Shown: positions 8,524 to 17,197 of the stretch, piece after piece
Layout: each line of letters starts with the position of its first letter
Position numbering within the stretch: position 1 is the stretch's first letter
Source: UBA9926 sp913064795
GTDB lineage: Bacteria > Pseudomonadota > Gammaproteobacteria > Pseudomonadales > Azotimanducaceae
Assembly (NCBI GenBank): GCA_045560765.1
Contig: JBJKZD010000007.1
Coordinates: 1 to 64,000, forward strand
Reading direction: 5' to 3'
DNA: 64,000 nt
Notes under the pieces: model-generated
What the model was told of the DNA's origin: nothing
Databases searched by the model: none
The model's input: the letters and a program-made list of their open reading frames with translations, nothing else
Translations under genes and position numbers: made by a program

Positions 8524-9390
8524 TTATGTGTGACTGGTGAAGACGTCTAAATAATAAGTATCTGCTGTTTTCTTAATGTAGCCTGCCGAAGGGGTCGCGA
8601 AATGCGTTCCAATGATCAGGATCTGGGAATCGCTGTGCTCTGCCAGCAAACGCTTCCGTGTCTCGATAGCCGCGGTTGAGTCAAAATCGGCACTGCTGGA
8701 CCAATCCAATTGCTCAATTTGGCAGGGGTGGTGAATGCAATCACCGGTAATGAGTGCTTGCTCACCTTCAGATTCAATCCGAATGCTGACGTGCCCGGGC
8801 GTATGTCCGGGTGTGGATTCAAGTCGGACCTCCTGGCAGACACGATGATCAGAAGCGACAAGGTCGACAAGTCCAGCCTCAAGCACTGGTTGAATAGAAT
8901 CGCCCATAATGTCTTCGCTCAAGGTCCCAGGGTCGACTTCGGACCAATACTGAAACTCTTGCTCTCCGATGAGATAGCGCGCGTTGGGGAAGGTAGGAAC
9001 CCAGATGCCATCAATCAGCCGAGTATTCCAGCCAACGTGATCGACATGTAAGTGGGTGCACATGATGGTGTCAAACTGCTCTGGAACGTATCCAGCTTTT
9101 TCGAGTTCCTCAAGGAAGGGGCCGTGGCGAAGATTCCATGCGGGTATGCTACGAATCTTGTCATTACCAATACAGGTATCAACCAACATCAATCGCTCTG
9201 GTGTTTCGATGACGAGGGCATGCACGCTCATGATCAGTTTGCCATCCTCAGTGGCAAAGTGAGGCACCATCCACTGCATTGGTTTTACAGCTTCTGGCGT
9301 TGCTTGGGGCAATATAAACCGTGTGCCCCCCGCAACTTCGAGCTCGATAATTCGAGTCACCTTGACCTTGCCGATCTGCCATTGTTGCAT
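8524..9390 (-). CDS. Metallo-beta-lactamase-fold hydrolase (quorum-quenching lactonase-like group)
   Basis: MBL-fold protein of 288 residues with a complete metal site: THLHVDHVG (112-120), ESTPGHTPGH, LITGDCIHHP and IIGTHFATP. The general pattern matches AiiA-like/MBL lactonase subfamilies, but lactonase activity is only one option. I start at ATG 9390 (MQQWQIGKVK), where AGAGG lies about 7 nt upstream. An in-frame start at 9447 would add 19 low-complexity residues and overlap the next gene's coding region by 32 bp. It sits between another MBL gene and a small zinc-binding protein, all on the minus strand. Confidence 0.82.
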   Translation of the reverse strand: MQQWQIGKVKVTRIIELEVAGGTRFILPQATPEAVKPMQWMVPHFATEDGKLIMSVHALVIETPERLMLVDTCIGNDKIRSIPAWNLRHGPFLEELEKAGYVPEQFDTIMCTHLHVDHVGWNTRLIDGIWVPTFPNARYLIGEQEFQYWSEVDPGTLSEDIMGDSIQPVLEAGLVDLVASDHRVCQEVRLESTPGHTPGHVSIRIESEGEQALITGDCIHHPCQIEQLDWSSSADFDSTAAIETRKRLLAEHSDSQILIIGTHFATPSAGYIKKTADTYYLDVFTSHT

Positions 9391-9415
9391 GGAGCTGCCT
9401 CTCGTTTGGGCGGGA

Positions 9416-9604
9416 TTAGGGTTCGGCCTGGCTGGTGCCTGCTGCATTTTTGAGCACTTCGAAGCGAGCAGTGCTACAAGCCGCAGAGCAATAAAATTCC
9501 TGTCGGTCGCTTGGGTAGGCTTTTAAGAGCGCCTTAATGTCCGGCGTCGTGTAATAGATGGGCACAGGCACAGGCCGGTCGCATTGTGCGCATTGATGCG
9601 TCAT
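9416..9604 (-). CDS. Small putative zinc-binding protein
   Basis: 62 residues with CAQC (Cys5, Cys8) and CSAAC (Cys39, Cys43), a CxxC...CxxxC pattern that could bind one zinc ion as a minimal ribbon. No named family is recognised. It lies 25 bp before the MBL gene at 8524-9390 and 43 bp after the LLM gene at 9648-10691 on the same strand, which supports it being a real member of that operon rather than a chance frame. It could be a protein-protein or metal-delivery factor; function unknown. Confidence 0.6.
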   Translation of the reverse strand: MTHQCAQCDRPVPVPIYYTTPDIKALLKAYPSDRQEFYCSAACSTARFEVLKNAAGTSQAEP

Positions 9605-9647
9605 GAGTTTGGCCTTGGAAGTCGATTAAGGGGCAGCGTCACCGTGT

Positions 9648-10691
9648 TCATTGAATGGAATGGATCAAATCGGTGGCCTCAGCCAGGGTTTCCGTTCGCT
9701 CCCGCCAGTTTTGCCCAGAGGTGCTAATCCGAAGCGTATTAACCCCAGCCTTGGCGTAGGCTTTAACGCGGTCAATGATCATCTCTCGGGTTCCAATGAG
9801 ATTCGTGTTTAAGACCATCTCATCAGGAACGGCTCTAATCGCTGCTTCTTTGTCGCCATTGACCCACAGTGACTGTACTTTAACAGCGGCCTCTTCATAG
9901 CCTGCTCGTTTAAATGCATCATTATAAAAGTTAGTCTGAGCCGAACCCATGCCGCCCAGCGTGAAGGCCATCGCGGGTCTTCTAGCGTTGATCAGTTTCT
10001 CAACATCGTCATCGATTTCAAAGCTACCACCGACTTGAATGTCGATATCCGCCATGGTTCGCCCGGAGGTTTGTAGACCTTTCCTAAGCGGTTCTAAGAA
10101 GATGTCCGCCTGCTCAGGAATGAAGGATGTACCCAACCATCCACGAGCGACTTCGCCGGTGAGCTCCATCGCTTTAGGCCCAAGGGTCGCCAGATAAATC
10201 GGCAAGTCAGGCTGGGGCGGTTGCGATAAGCGAATGGGCTTACCCTCACCCCCCGGTCTGGGTAGAACATAGTGCTTTCCTTGATAGGCGACTCGCTCGC
10301 TCGATAAACCCAGTTGGATAATATCCACACACTCTCTCAGTCGGGACAGGGGTTTTGCGAAGGCTGCTCCATGGAGTCCTTCCACAACTTGGGGTCCCGA
10401 GACGCCTAGACCCAACACGAATCGATTCTTTGAAACTGTTCGCAGGCTTTGGGCTGTCATGGCAATCATGGGTGGGACACGCGCACTGATTTGCATGATC
10501 CCTGTGCCAAGCTTGATGTGTTGGGTCTTCGCCGCGAGGTAGGCCAAGGGTACAATCGCATCCATGCCCCAGGCCTCAGCAGACCAGACATAGTCAACCC
10601 CCATCTGATCTGCGGCGATGGTGTAGTCGACCAGCTCGTCCCAATCATCGCCGTTGTAGTACGCACTGCCTATCCCAATTGCAACTTTCAT
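9648..10691 (-). CDS. LLM-class flavin-dependent oxidoreductase (Rv3520c-like paralogue)
   Basis: 347-residue luciferase-like TIM barrel. SAEAWG (37-42) and GLGVSGPQVVEGLHG (94-108) repeat almost exactly the signatures of the enzyme at 1746-2765, so the two are paralogues within 8 kb. I start at ATG 10691 (MKVAIGIGSAYY); the longer frame from 10727 adds 12 residues with no family likeness. Probable first gene of a minus-strand operon with the zinc-binding protein and the two MBL hydrolases. It is divergent from the acyl-CoA dehydrogenase at 10839, and both promoters must lie in the 147 bp between. Cofactor (F420 or FMN) and substrate are unknown. Confidence 0.85.
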   Translation of the reverse strand: MKVAIGIGSAYYNGDDWDELVDYTIAADQMGVDYVWSAEAWGMDAIVPLAYLAAKTQHIKLGTGIMQISARVPPMIAMTAQSLRTVSKNRFVLGLGVSGPQVVEGLHGAAFAKPLSRLRECVDIIQLGLSSERVAYQGKHYVLPRPGGEGKPIRLSQPPQPDLPIYLATLGPKAMELTGEVARGWLGTSFIPEQADIFLEPLRKGLQTSGRTMADIDIQVGGSFEIDDDVEKLINARRPAMAFTLGGMGSAQTNFYNDAFKRAGYEEAAVKVQSLWVNGDKEAAIRAVPDEMVLNTNLIGTREMIIDRVKAYAKAGVNTLRISTSGQNWRERTETLAEATDLIHSIQ

Positions 10692-10838
10692 ATTGAATCT
10701 CGTTTGGTTCGAACTTGAATATAACAAATTAGACCAGGCTTGTAGTTAAGCCGACCTAAAAAAGGTAAATTGTTGTTAATCAGTAATTTTTATGTCTGTT
10801 GTCTAGGCGATCAGCCCAGGAAGCAGAGAGACTTTGAT

Positions 10839-11978
10839 ATGCCCGACCAACTCAGCAGCGCGCTTCAGAAGATTAAATCTGATGCAGAGACTTTTTTGCA
10901 GGTAGAGATAAAGCCGCGGGAACTGCGGGTTGAAGCAGGGGAGGACCCCGATCAGGTCGCGGTTGAGGTGCGTGAGGCTTCCAAATTGGCGGGTTACTTT
11001 TATAAAACGCAACCAAAAGCCTATGGCGGCCGCCCGGCGAGCGTTCTAGAGCTCACGATGTTACGGGAGCTATGGGCCAGTGCCAATGCCCCTCTGACAC
11101 GGTATATTTTTGGGCCTGGACCTGGCTTGCTGCATCACGCTCAAGGGGATCTCAAATCCGCGTATCTTGATCCGCTGCTCGCTGGAACCCGACGAGGCGC
11201 GTTTGGATTTACAGAGCCTGACAACGCTGTAAGACCCACGTGGGCAGTTGTCGAAAATGACTCGTTGATGATTACCGGCCAGAAATCTTATGTCACCGGG
11301 GGGGAGACTGCTGACTTCTTGTCGATTCTGGTGAATGTTGAGGATCCCAGCGGCAAAAAAATGGGTACTGCGATGGTGGTAGTCGATCGAACCGCGCCAG
11401 GGGTCATTATGGATAGCACATTTAGTTCTATGGAGGGTGGTGGTCACGCATCCTTTAGGTTTGAGTCGGTTCGCGTGCCGCTCTGGCACGTGGTGGGTGA
11501 GTTGGGAGAGGGCATGCCAAGAGCGCTCGCCAACATCGGCAATGTGCGACTGATGGTTGCGGCGGAGGCGATGGGCATGAGCCAGTGGGCGATTCGTTAC
11601 GTTGCGGAGCATCTCTTGGCCCCGCACCGGACCGGAACGCCTTTGGGTAACAAAGAGGGTGTTCGGCTGCGCTATGCTGAGCTTAGGATTCAGACCTTTG
11701 CAGCCAGGAGCGTATTGTACCGGGCTGCGAGGCTCGTTGATGAGGCAGAAAACAGCGTCAATGAAGTGATTGCAGCCAAGGTGTTTTGCACCGAAGTCGC
11801 TGGGTCTGTTGTGGATTGGGCTGTACAGTTGGTGGGCGGGCAGGCGCTGGTGGTGGGCCATCCTCTAGAATCTCTCTATCGGAGAGTGCGGTCTTTACGC
11901 TTGGTGGAGGGCGCAAATGATCTCCTACGGTTGAATTTGGCCAAAGGCGATTTGGAACTTGGAAAAGGGAGATTGTAA
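10839..11978 (+). CDS. Acyl-CoA dehydrogenase family protein
   Basis: 379 residues, FAD-dependent acyl-CoA dehydrogenase fold. GAFGFTEPDNAVRPTW (120-135) is a variant of the FAD/substrate loop, MITGQKSYVTGG (144-155) is the following strand, and the C-terminal LVEGANDLLR (355-364) keeps the Glu at the usual catalytic place, unlike the ACAD at 4204. The start is ATG 10839 with GAGAG upstream; the frame continues back to 10770, but those 23 residues do not fit the family. The stop codon overlaps the ATG of the transporter by one base (TAATG), so enzyme and transporter are coupled and probably serve one imported acid. The acid itself cannot be named. Confidence 0.85.
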   Translation: MPDQLSSALQKIKSDAETFLQVEIKPRELRVEAGEDPDQVAVEVREASKLAGYFYKTQPKAYGGRPASVLELTMLRELWASANAPLTRYIFGPGPGLLHHAQGDLKSAYLDPLLAGTRRGAFGFTEPDNAVRPTWAVVENDSLMITGQKSYVTGGETADFLSILVNVEDPSGKKMGTAMVVVDRTAPGVIMDSTFSSMEGGGHASFRFESVRVPLWHVVGELGEGMPRALANIGNVRLMVAAEAMGMSQWAIRYVAEHLLAPHRTGTPLGNKEGVRLRYAELRIQTFAARSVLYRAARLVDEAENSVNEVIAAKVFCTEVAGSVVDWAVQLVGGQALVVGHPLESLYRRVRSLRLVEGANDLLRLNLAKGDLELGKGRL

Positions 11979-13312
11979 TGGCGGAAGAAAACGAGATCAC
12001 GGAACCGTCGAAAGAACGCAGTATGCGCAAAGTAGCGCTGACGTCCTTGTCTGGGACAAGTATTGAATGGTATGACTTTTTTTTATACGGGACCGCCGCT
12101 GCGGTGATCTTTCCCACCGCATTTTTTCCTGAGGATCTGCCAACGATGGTGGTGCTGATCGCTTCGTTCAGCACTTTCGCGGTGGGTTTTGTGGCACGTC
12201 CACTGGGCGGCATCATTTTTGGTCATTACGGGGATCGTGTTGGCCGGAAAAAAACGTTGGTGGTGGCCTTGATGATGATGGGCGTGGCAACGACCCTGAT
12301 TGGCCTGCTCCCGACCTATGCGAGTATTGGCGTTTTAGCACCCTTGATGCTTGTTTTGCTGAGATTTGTCCAGGGTTTGGCCATCGGGGGTCAGTGGGGT
12401 GGCGCGATGCTGCTGGTCACGGAAAACGCTCCGGTTGAAAAGCGGGGTTGGTATGGCGCTTACGCTCAAGCCGGCGCCCCGGTTGGGGTCATACTAGCGA
12501 ACCTGGCATTTTTGGGGGTGAGTGCCGGGTTAAGCGAAGAGGAATTCATGGATTGGGGCTGGAGACTCCCGTTCATCGCCAGTTTTGTGCTGATTATTAT
12601 CTCGATGTACGTGCAGTTGAAGCTTGAAGATACGCCTGCGTTCAAAGCGTTAGCCGAAAGCAAAACAGAAAATCCAGACGAGGCCTCTGGGCTTGAAAAA
12701 TCTCCGGTAGCCGAAGTCATCCGTCGTTACCCTAAGCGGATTGTTCTAGCGGCAGGGGCTTTCCTGTCAATTCAGGTCACCTTCTATATTTTGATCGCGT
12801 TTATCGTCGCTTATGGGGTGAACTCGCCGACCGTCGAGCTCTCTCGTGATGTCATGCTGACCGCGGTACTCATAGCGGCCGCAATCATGGTCCCCACCCA
12901 GTTTTATTTCTCTGGCCTATCAGACCGGATTGGCCGTAAGCGGGTGTATCAATGGGGTGCCATTTTAACGGGATTGTGGGGATTTGCTCTGTTCCCGCTC
13001 ATCGATACCGGGAGTGCCTACGCGATTGTTTTGGCAGTGTCATTGGGTTTGGTATTTTTGGGGATGCAGTATGGCCCCCAGGCTGCATTTTTCACCGAGC
13101 TCTTTAGCACCGAAGTACGTTACTCTGGTGCTTCGTTGGGCTACCAGTTAGGAGCAATCGTCGGCGGTGCATTGGCCCCAACCATCGCTGTTTTGTTGTG
13201 GAACAATTTTGGGATTTTTTACGTGTCGCTTTACATTGCCCTAGCAGCCGCGCTGACACTACTGTCGCTCTCAGCGCTGACCGAAACCCAGGGAAAAGAC
13301 CTTACAGAATAA
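11978..13312 (+). CDS. MFS transporter, metabolite:H+ symporter (MHS) family
   Basis: 444 residues with about 12 membrane helices. The N-terminal SGTSIEWYDFFLYGTAAA (25-42) and the loop GHYGDRVGRKKTL between helices 2 and 3 are characteristic of the MHS family (ShiA, ProP, KgtP, citrate/dicarboxylate carriers). A second DRxGRK loop, LSDRIGRKRVY, appears in the C-terminal half. It would import an organic acid or osmolyte across the inner membrane with protons. Translational overlap with the acyl-CoA dehydrogenase suggests the imported compound is activated to a CoA ester and oxidised. Substrate not predictable from sequence. Confidence 0.87.
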   Translation: MAEENEITEPSKERSMRKVALTSLSGTSIEWYDFFLYGTAAAVIFPTAFFPEDLPTMVVLIASFSTFAVGFVARPLGGIIFGHYGDRVGRKKTLVVALMMMGVATTLIGLLPTYASIGVLAPLMLVLLRFVQGLAIGGQWGGAMLLVTENAPVEKRGWYGAYAQAGAPVGVILANLAFLGVSAGLSEEEFMDWGWRLPFIASFVLIIISMYVQLKLEDTPAFKALAESKTENPDEASGLEKSPVAEVIRRYPKRIVLAAGAFLSIQVTFYILIAFIVAYGVNSPTVELSRDVMLTAVLIAAAIMVPTQFYFSGLSDRIGRKRVYQWGAILTGLWGFALFPLIDTGSAYAIVLAVSLGLVFLGMQYGPQAAFFTELFSTEVRYSGASLGYQLGAIVGGALAPTIAVLLWNNFGIFYVSLYIALAAALTLLSLSALTETQGKDLTE

Positions 13313-13384
13313 AAAGGCTCGCAGTTTAAAAGATCTCGCAGCATAAATAGAGCGCCGAAAATGTCGCTAAAGCGCAATCTTCGA

Positions 13385-13726
13385 TCAGGTAGGGTCGGCA
13401 GTGTCTGCGCTGACGGGGATGTCATCGGCGGCAGAGGGTTGTTCGTTTGAGGCAAGGTCTTCGCAGGTCCAGCCCAAAGATTGGAACTTTTCGGCCAATG
13501 CTTTGGCACGGGCTTCACAGTAGCCGATCTCTCGAGCGGCGCGCCAGGGAAATGAGATCTCTTGCTCAGGGGTTTTGACGTAGCGCACCTGACAGGGCAC
13601 CTGTGCAGGGGGTTGCTCGTAAACCACGCTGATCTTCCGTTCGAGCTGGCCTAGGCGACAAATGGCATCGGCGGATAAGTGGAGTGGCGCTAGAATGAGC
13701 ATTAGACCAATGAGTTTTGCAGTCAT
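13385..13726 (-). CDS. Exported four-cysteine protein, unknown function
   Basis: 113 residues, no recognised family. A short signal peptide (1-21, LMLILAPLHLSADA) predicts export to the periplasm. The mature part has four cysteines (Cys23, Cys45, Cys70, Cys88), enough for two disulfide bonds, a helical central region (WRAAREIGYCEARAKALAEKF falls within about 61-81) and an acidic, disordered-looking tail. The ATG overlaps the stop of the carboxyltransferase gene by 4 bp, so it is co-translated with it, although a periplasmic protein is an odd partner for a cytoplasmic carboxylase subunit. Confidence 0.65.
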   Translation of the reverse strand: MTAKLIGLMLILAPLHLSADAICRLGQLERKISVVYEQPPAQVPCQVRYVKTPEQEISFPWRAAREIGYCEARAKALAEKFQSLGWTCEDLASNEQPSAADDIPVSADTADPT

Positions 13727-15279
13727 GGACGATACCCGAACTGGCTACCGCCGGGTTGCAGCGCTCCATAGGCAAGATTAGCCCAATGACACAGGTGTGA
13801 TCGGGTTGAGGCCGGCTCAATTATATCCTCAATTTCGAAAAACTCAGCAGACCGAAACGGTGACCGGACCCGATTTAACCGGTCTTTGATCTCCGCAAGA
13901 TGACCCTCAGGGTCCGCCGCCGCGGCGAGCTCCGCTTTATAGGCAACCTCAATGCCGCCCTCAATCGGCAGCGAACCCCAGTCCCCGGAAGGCCAAGCAA
14001 AACGAAAGTGGTGCGCACCCGGTTTTGTATTGGCGGCGCCGGCAACGCCAAATGCCTTTCTGACCACAACGCTACAAAACGGTACCGTCGCTTGTCCGAG
14101 CGCCGCAAAAGCCGTGGAGCCCAACCGGATCGTGCCAGTTTCCTCAGATTGCTTACCGATCAAAAATCCAGGACAGTCGACCAAGTGAACAAGCGGTAGA
14201 TGAAAAGTCGAAGCGAGGTCGCAGAGACGAATCAGTTTTCGGCAAGCATCGGCAGTCCAAGCGCCCCCGTAGATCATGGGGTCCTCTGCAAATAGAGCAA
14301 CCGAAATGCCATCAAGGCGCGCGAGGCCGGTGATGATCGATTTGCCCCATTGTCGCCCAATTTCAAAAAACGAATCTGCATCAACAATCTCTGTGATGGC
14401 CCGTCGCATCTTGTAGACCTTTCGCGGGTTTTTTGGCACCAGGTCATTTAACAGATCACTACGACGGTCCGTAGGGTCTAAGCAGGTCAAGCGCTCTGGT
14501 AGCTCATCGACATGGTTCGGCAGGTAACTTAAAAATTGTTGGGCAAGGCTAAAGGCTTCTGCTTCAGATGAGGCCTCATCATCGATTGAACCATTGCGGG
14601 TATGAATTCGGCTTGATCCAAGCTCCTCTTTGGAAACTTCGCCCAAGCTTGCCCAATCCACCAAGGCGGGCCCGGCGATCATCATTTGAGCGGTGTCTTT
14701 AACAATGACCGAGTAATGCGCGGTTGTCACTCTGGCGGCGCCAATGCCAGCAACGCTGCCTAAAGCCAAAGATACAGAAGGTGCCACCGCAAGGTGTTGC
14801 ACGATCGTCTCCCAGCCTGCGACTCGGGGAATATAAGTGCGGCCCGCCATTTCAATCGTCTTCACAGAGCCGCCACCGCCCATGCCATCGATGAGCCTGA
14901 CGTGAGGTAGCTTGAGTTCCAGCGCAAGACCTTCGGCTTGATGCCGTTTCCCGGCGATGGAAGCATCTGCAGATCCCCCTCGGACGGTAAAGTCGTCTCC
15001 TGACACGATGACGGGACGTCCATTGATCGCGGCTGTTCCAAAGATAAAGTTCGAGGGTGTGAAGGCGGTTAAGTTTCCGGCGTCATCATATTCTCCGACC
15101 CCCGCCAGTTTCCCAACTTCATGAAAGGAACCCGGATCAACAATCGCATCGATCCTTTGCCGAATCGTTAATTTACCAAAGTGATGTTGTCGAGCGACTT
15201 TCTCAGTGCCCCCCATGGCTTCAGCAAGCTCGCCGCGTGCGGTTAACTCTTGCAGTTCTTCTTCCCAACTCATGTGCAT
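13723..15279 (-). CDS. Acyl-CoA carboxylase carboxyltransferase (beta) subunit
   Basis: 518 residues with the two crotonase-fold halves of the propionyl/methylcrotonyl-CoA carboxylase beta subunit: N-terminal half with RQHHFGKLTIRQRID, VSGDDFTVRGGS and LIDGMGGGGS, and C-terminal half with VHLVDCPGFLIG and VVVRKAFGVAGAAN. It transfers CO2 from biotin to an acyl-CoA. No biotin carboxylase or biotin-carrier subunit is in the window, so its partner is encoded elsewhere. I place the start at 15279 (MHMSWEEELQE); the frame extends to 15405 but that would run over the divergent phosphatase gene and adds unlike residues. Acyl-CoA specificity unknown. Confidence 0.85.
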   Translation of the reverse strand: MHMSWEEELQELTARGELAEAMGGTEKVARQHHFGKLTIRQRIDAIVDPGSFHEVGKLAGVGEYDDAGNLTAFTPSNFIFGTAAINGRPVIVSGDDFTVRGGSADASIAGKRHQAEGLALELKLPHVRLIDGMGGGGSVKTIEMAGRTYIPRVAGWETIVQHLAVAPSVSLALGSVAGIGAARVTTAHYSVIVKDTAQMMIAGPALVDWASLGEVSKEELGSSRIHTRNGSIDDEASSEAEAFSLAQQFLSYLPNHVDELPERLTCLDPTDRRSDLLNDLVPKNPRKVYKMRRAITEIVDADSFFEIGRQWGKSIITGLARLDGISVALFAEDPMIYGGAWTADACRKLIRLCDLASTFHLPLVHLVDCPGFLIGKQSEETGTIRLGSTAFAALGQATVPFCSVVVRKAFGVAGAANTKPGAHHFRFAWPSGDWGSLPIEGGIEVAYKAELAAAADPEGHLAEIKDRLNRVRSPFRSAEFFEIEDIIEPASTRSHLCHWANLAYGALQPGGSQFGYRP

Positions 15280-15370
15280 GCTCACGACGACGTAGATCTC
15301 AAGAATACCTAGCGGTTCTGGTCTATTCAATTGAAAGCACGCTATCATCACGACTGATGAAGGAGCAACC

Positions 15371-16066
15371 ATGACTGAAAAAGAATATCGACAAACCCGA
15401 TTCACCCGACCAGCAGGCGCAACGGAGATTTTATTGGTGCGTCACGGTGAGTCCCGCGCGGCACGTGTTGATGAGCCATTTCCATTGGTTGATGGACAGG
15501 GGGATCCTGAACTTGCGCCCCAAGGGCGCAATCAAGCAGAACTGGTAGGTGCGCGTCTAAGCGCGCTTCCGATCGATGCGGTTTACGTCACCAAGTTGCA
15601 GCGGACCTCTGAAACCGCGGCACCGCTGTGCAGGCTGACAGGACTGGTTCCTACGTTAAACCCGGATCTTCACGAGGTGCATCTTGGAGACTGGGAGGGC
15701 GGAGTTTTACGGATTAAAGCCCATGAGAATCATCCCATTTACCAACGGATGCATGCCGAGGGACGCTGGGACGTGATTCCTGGAGCAGAACCCTCGGCCG
15801 ACTTTGAGCAGCGCTTGATGCGAGGCATTCGTGATATCGCAAGTGCTCATCCAGATCAGTTGGTCGCTGTTTTTGTTCATGGTGGGGTCATTGGTCAGAT
15901 TCTGGAAACGGTGACTCGTGCGTCGGCATTTTCTTTCAGCGGCGCAGACAATGGGTCGATCAGTCATATCGTTGTTCAATCGGAAGCTATTACTTTGCGC
16001 CGATTTAACGACACCGCCCATCTCGTTGACGAAGATCCGATGGCCGGAGCCCAGCTACCGACCTAG
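15371..16066 (+). CDS. Histidine phosphatase family protein (phosphoglycerate-mutase-like)
   Basis: 231 residues. The phosphohistidine motif LVRHGES (22-28) is present with His25; TKLQRTSETAAP, HEVHLGDWEGG and the second His in VFVHGGVIGQ complete the branch-1 active site. The fold includes broad-specificity phosphatases and cofactor-dependent mutases, so the substrate is open. GAAGGAG lies just before ATG 15371. It is divergent from the carboxyltransferase gene, with 91 bp between the two start codons. Confidence 0.82.
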   Translation: MTEKEYRQTRFTRPAGATEILLVRHGESRAARVDEPFPLVDGQGDPELAPQGRNQAELVGARLSALPIDAVYVTKLQRTSETAAPLCRLTGLVPTLNPDLHEVHLGDWEGGVLRIKAHENHPIYQRMHAEGRWDVIPGAEPSADFEQRLMRGIRDIASAHPDQLVAVFVHGGVIGQILETVTRASAFSFSGADNGSISHIVVQSEAITLRRFNDTAHLVDEDPMAGAQLPT

Positions 16067-16331
16067 CCCTCCGAGCGTTGACGGCATCGGTCGGACAAAC
16101 ACCGCAATGCTTTTGACTGTTTTTTTCAGGCGGGATTAAGGTTGTTGAGTGGTGGATCTAGATTGTCGTCTTTGGCCAAGACTTGCCTGATCGCCCCGCA
16201 CCGAATCGATACTCGACTACGCTGCATCACAAAGCAATGCGTCAAGCGATCGAGAATCGCGGAGGGGTCTGCTGCCTGCATCACCTTAGGGTTGGCGGTT
16301 TTTGCGGGCGGCTCGCTCGAATAAGCCATTG

Positions 16332-16373
16332 ATTCAGCGCAACAATGACTGCATTCAGCGCAACAATAACTGC
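16332..16373. repeat. 21-bp unit, two tandem copies
   Basis: Two head-to-tail 21-bp units (16332-16352 and 16353-16373), each starting ATTCAGCGCAACAAT, identical except for one base (G/A) near the end. It lies about 70 bp upstream of the PhyH start, just before a TATAAT hexamer, so it could hold paired regulator sites at one-face (two-turn) spacing. Function is inference. Confidence 0.7.
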
Positions 16374-16406
16374 AAGAAGAGGGATCGGGTCAGTGCGGGA
16401 GTGTCG

Positions 16407-16412
16407 TATAAT
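16407..16412 (+). promoter_or_regulatory. Possible -10 element for the PhyH gene
   Basis: A perfect TATAAT lies 30 nt before the TTG start at 16442. No good TTGACA-like -35 box is found 16-18 bases upstream, so if used, the promoter probably needs an activator; the adjacent 21-bp tandem repeat would be a candidate binding site. Confidence 0.35.
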
Positions 16413-16441
16413 ATAGGGCAGTCGAAAGGAAGAGGGACAAC

Positions 16442-17197
16442 TTGGAATCCCAGGGCTTTTTAGAAGAATTCCGCGAGCAAGGCTTTGTCGTTGCGCCGAG
16501 GCTCGCACCCCTGGAGGTGCTTGAGGCGCTTCAAAGGCTTGCGAATGGACATTTGGCGGAAGATCTTGCGCCCATCGAATTTGAGGTGGATGTGCAATAC
16601 CCGGGAGCTCCCAAAGGCCACGATGCACCGGGTGCAAACACAGCAAGACGGTTGCTGCAGGCTTACAGCCGCGATCAAGCCTTCAGGCAGTGGGCAACGA
16701 GCGATGGGGTCAAGACACGATTACAAGCACTGCTCGAGTGTGATGAGGTTCGCTTGTCTCAGTGCCACCACAATTGCGTGATGACCAAGCAGCCGGGGTT
16801 TTCATCAGCGACCCTGTGGCATCAGGATAATCGCTACTGGTCTTTTGATCAGGAGAACCTGGTTAGCGTTTGGCTGGCCCTAACCGACGAGGACGAGCAA
16901 AACGGCTGTCTCTGCGTCATCCCCGGGAGTCATCGAATGACGATCTCGCCGGAGTGCTTTGACTCGGCACTGTTTCTTCGGACTGATGCGCCGGTCAATC
17001 GTCAGATGATTGCGGCATCGGTCGCCGTTCCACTTCGGGCTGGCGATGTGTTGTTTTTTCACAGCAGGCTCTTTCATGCGGCGGGACGTAACGAGACTGA
17101 CGAGACCAAACTCTCTTTGGTGTATACCTATCACGCTGAGAGCAATCGGCCGGTGGCGGGTACGCGATCGGCTCGATTTCCGAGTATTGCGCTTTAG
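16442..17197 (+). CDS. Phytanoyl-CoA dioxygenase (PhyH) family protein
   Basis: Fe(II)/2-oxoglutarate oxygenase of 251 residues. Iron ligands are visible as LWHQDNRYW (His127, Asp129) and His212 in RLFHAAGRNETDET. The position that usually holds the 2-oxoglutarate-binding Arg, about ten residues after the last His, reads Lys in DETKLSL. CLCVIPGSHRM (157-167) is the usual PhyH strand. The start is TTG 16442, preceded by AGAGGGA at good spacing; no ATG fits the N-terminus. The last 4 bp overlap the end of the convergent OxyR gene. Hydroxylates an unknown acid or metabolite. Confidence 0.82.
   Translation: MESQGFLEEFREQGFVVAPRLAPLEVLEALQRLANGHLAEDLAPIEFEVDVQYPGAPKGHDAPGANTARRLLQAYSRDQAFRQWATSDGVKTRLQALLECDEVRLSQCHHNCVMTKQPGFSSATLWHQDNRYWSFDQENLVSVWLALTDEDEQNGCLCVIPGSHRMTISPECFDSALFLRTDAPVNRQMIAASVAVPLRAGDVLFFHSRLFHAAGRNETDETKLSLVYTYHAESNRPVAGTRSARFPSIAL

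Larger units (their letters stand above)
16067..16441. other. Intergenic region with a tandem repeat, upstream of PhyH gene
   Basis: About 375 bases. It holds the 21-bp tandem duplication at 16332-16373 and a TATAAT hexamer at 16407-16412, both listed separately. A minus-strand frame of 67 codons (16126-16329) has gene-like codons but no ribosome site and no recognised family, so it is not called. Confidence 0.5.

Noticed and set aside
16126..16329. 67-codon minus-strand frame in the gap before PhyH
   Set aside because: Codon use is fairly gene-like, but no ribosome site, no family and it ends in the tandem repeat; not enough to call.
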